A stretch of 39,206 nucleotides of DNA. Source: Candidatus Melainabacteria bacterium (GTDB lineage Bacteria > Cyanobacteriota > Vampirovibrionia > Gastranaerophilales > Gastranaerophilaceae). Where the stretch lies: assembly GCA_003258735.1 (NCBI GenBank), contig QHME01000018.1:1-39206 (forward strand), written 5' to 3'. Below the pieces are notes generated by a model, which worked only from the letters and a program-made list of their open reading frames with translations, was not told where the DNA came from and ran no database searches. Made by a program: the position numbers and the translations under genes. Shown piece after piece: positions 39,185 to 39,206 of the stretch (position 1 is its first letter; every line of letters starts with the position of its first letter).

Positions 39185-39206
39185 CTCTACTAAACAAAAA
39201 GCTCAT

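Noticed and set aside
1..39206. CRISPR array, insertion sequence or prophage
   Set aside because: No regularly spaced direct repeats, transposase, integrase or phage structural genes were found by reading the window.

Overview
The window is AT-rich, densely coded and bacterial. Several features point to a non-photosynthetic relative of Cyanobacteria, most likely the Gastranaerophilales / Vampirovibrionia ('Melainabacteria'). These are an RpaB(Ycf27)-like response regulator, a PDZ-radical SAM-DUF512 protein, a SigF-like group 3 sigma factor beside a prepilin peptidase, many prepilin/T4P/Tad-type genes, and large lineage-restricted hypothetical proteins. KdsB (CMP-KDO synthesis) implies a Gram-negative envelope. 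The C-terminus of an FlhA-type export gate at the left edge implies a flagellum. The lineage assignment is inference; no 16S or similar marker is present.

Layout. 1-0.6 kb: end of flhA, yidD, and a beheaded XRE regulator. 0.6-2.4 kb: PadR regulator and DUF512 enzyme (minus). 2.4-10.5 kb: an accessory stretch with a HExxH protein, a repeat-poor secreted protein, a GT39 glycosyltransferase, a 599-aa protein with a phosphoribosyltransferase-like motif, a His-rich helical protein, a metallophosphoesterase and a candidate ADP-ribosyltransferase. 10.6 kb: tRNA-His. 11.3-17.8 kb: core genes (rpaB, kdsB, prmA, accA, accD, a matrixin-like protease, ebfC, recR). 17.9-20.4 kb: a 57-aa small protein and a divergent 716-aa protein, with a perfect HLR1-type box between them. 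20.4-20.9 kb: hairpin repeats and an independently promoted structured RNA that looks like 6S RNA. 20.9-22.5 kb: CpaE/TadZ-like ATPase and partner. 22.6-29.2 kb: two multi-TM proteins around uvrB, then pilT with a small upstream gene, and recF. 29.2-39.2 kb: MFS transporter, repeat cluster, XRE regulator divergent from a prepilin, pyrG, gatC, sigma factor-pilD operon, a tyrosine phosphatase, dnaA-ruvA and a final repeat.

Themes. (1) HLR1-like direct repeats, the target of RpaB in cyanobacteria, occur upstream of the rpaB-like gene itself and upstream of the 57-aa gene, so the regulon logic may survive without photosynthesis. (2) Several housekeeping genes (uvrB, dnaA, recF, padR, the metallophosphoesterase) have a -10 element 6-7 bases before the ATG and no Shine-Dalgarno, suggesting leaderless mRNAs. 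(3) A dispersed palindromic repeat family shows compensatory changes in its arms. (4) Surface and interaction functions dominate the accessory genes: pili, proteases, and possible effectors with PRTase-like, ADP-ribosyltransferase-like and tyrosine phosphatase signatures.
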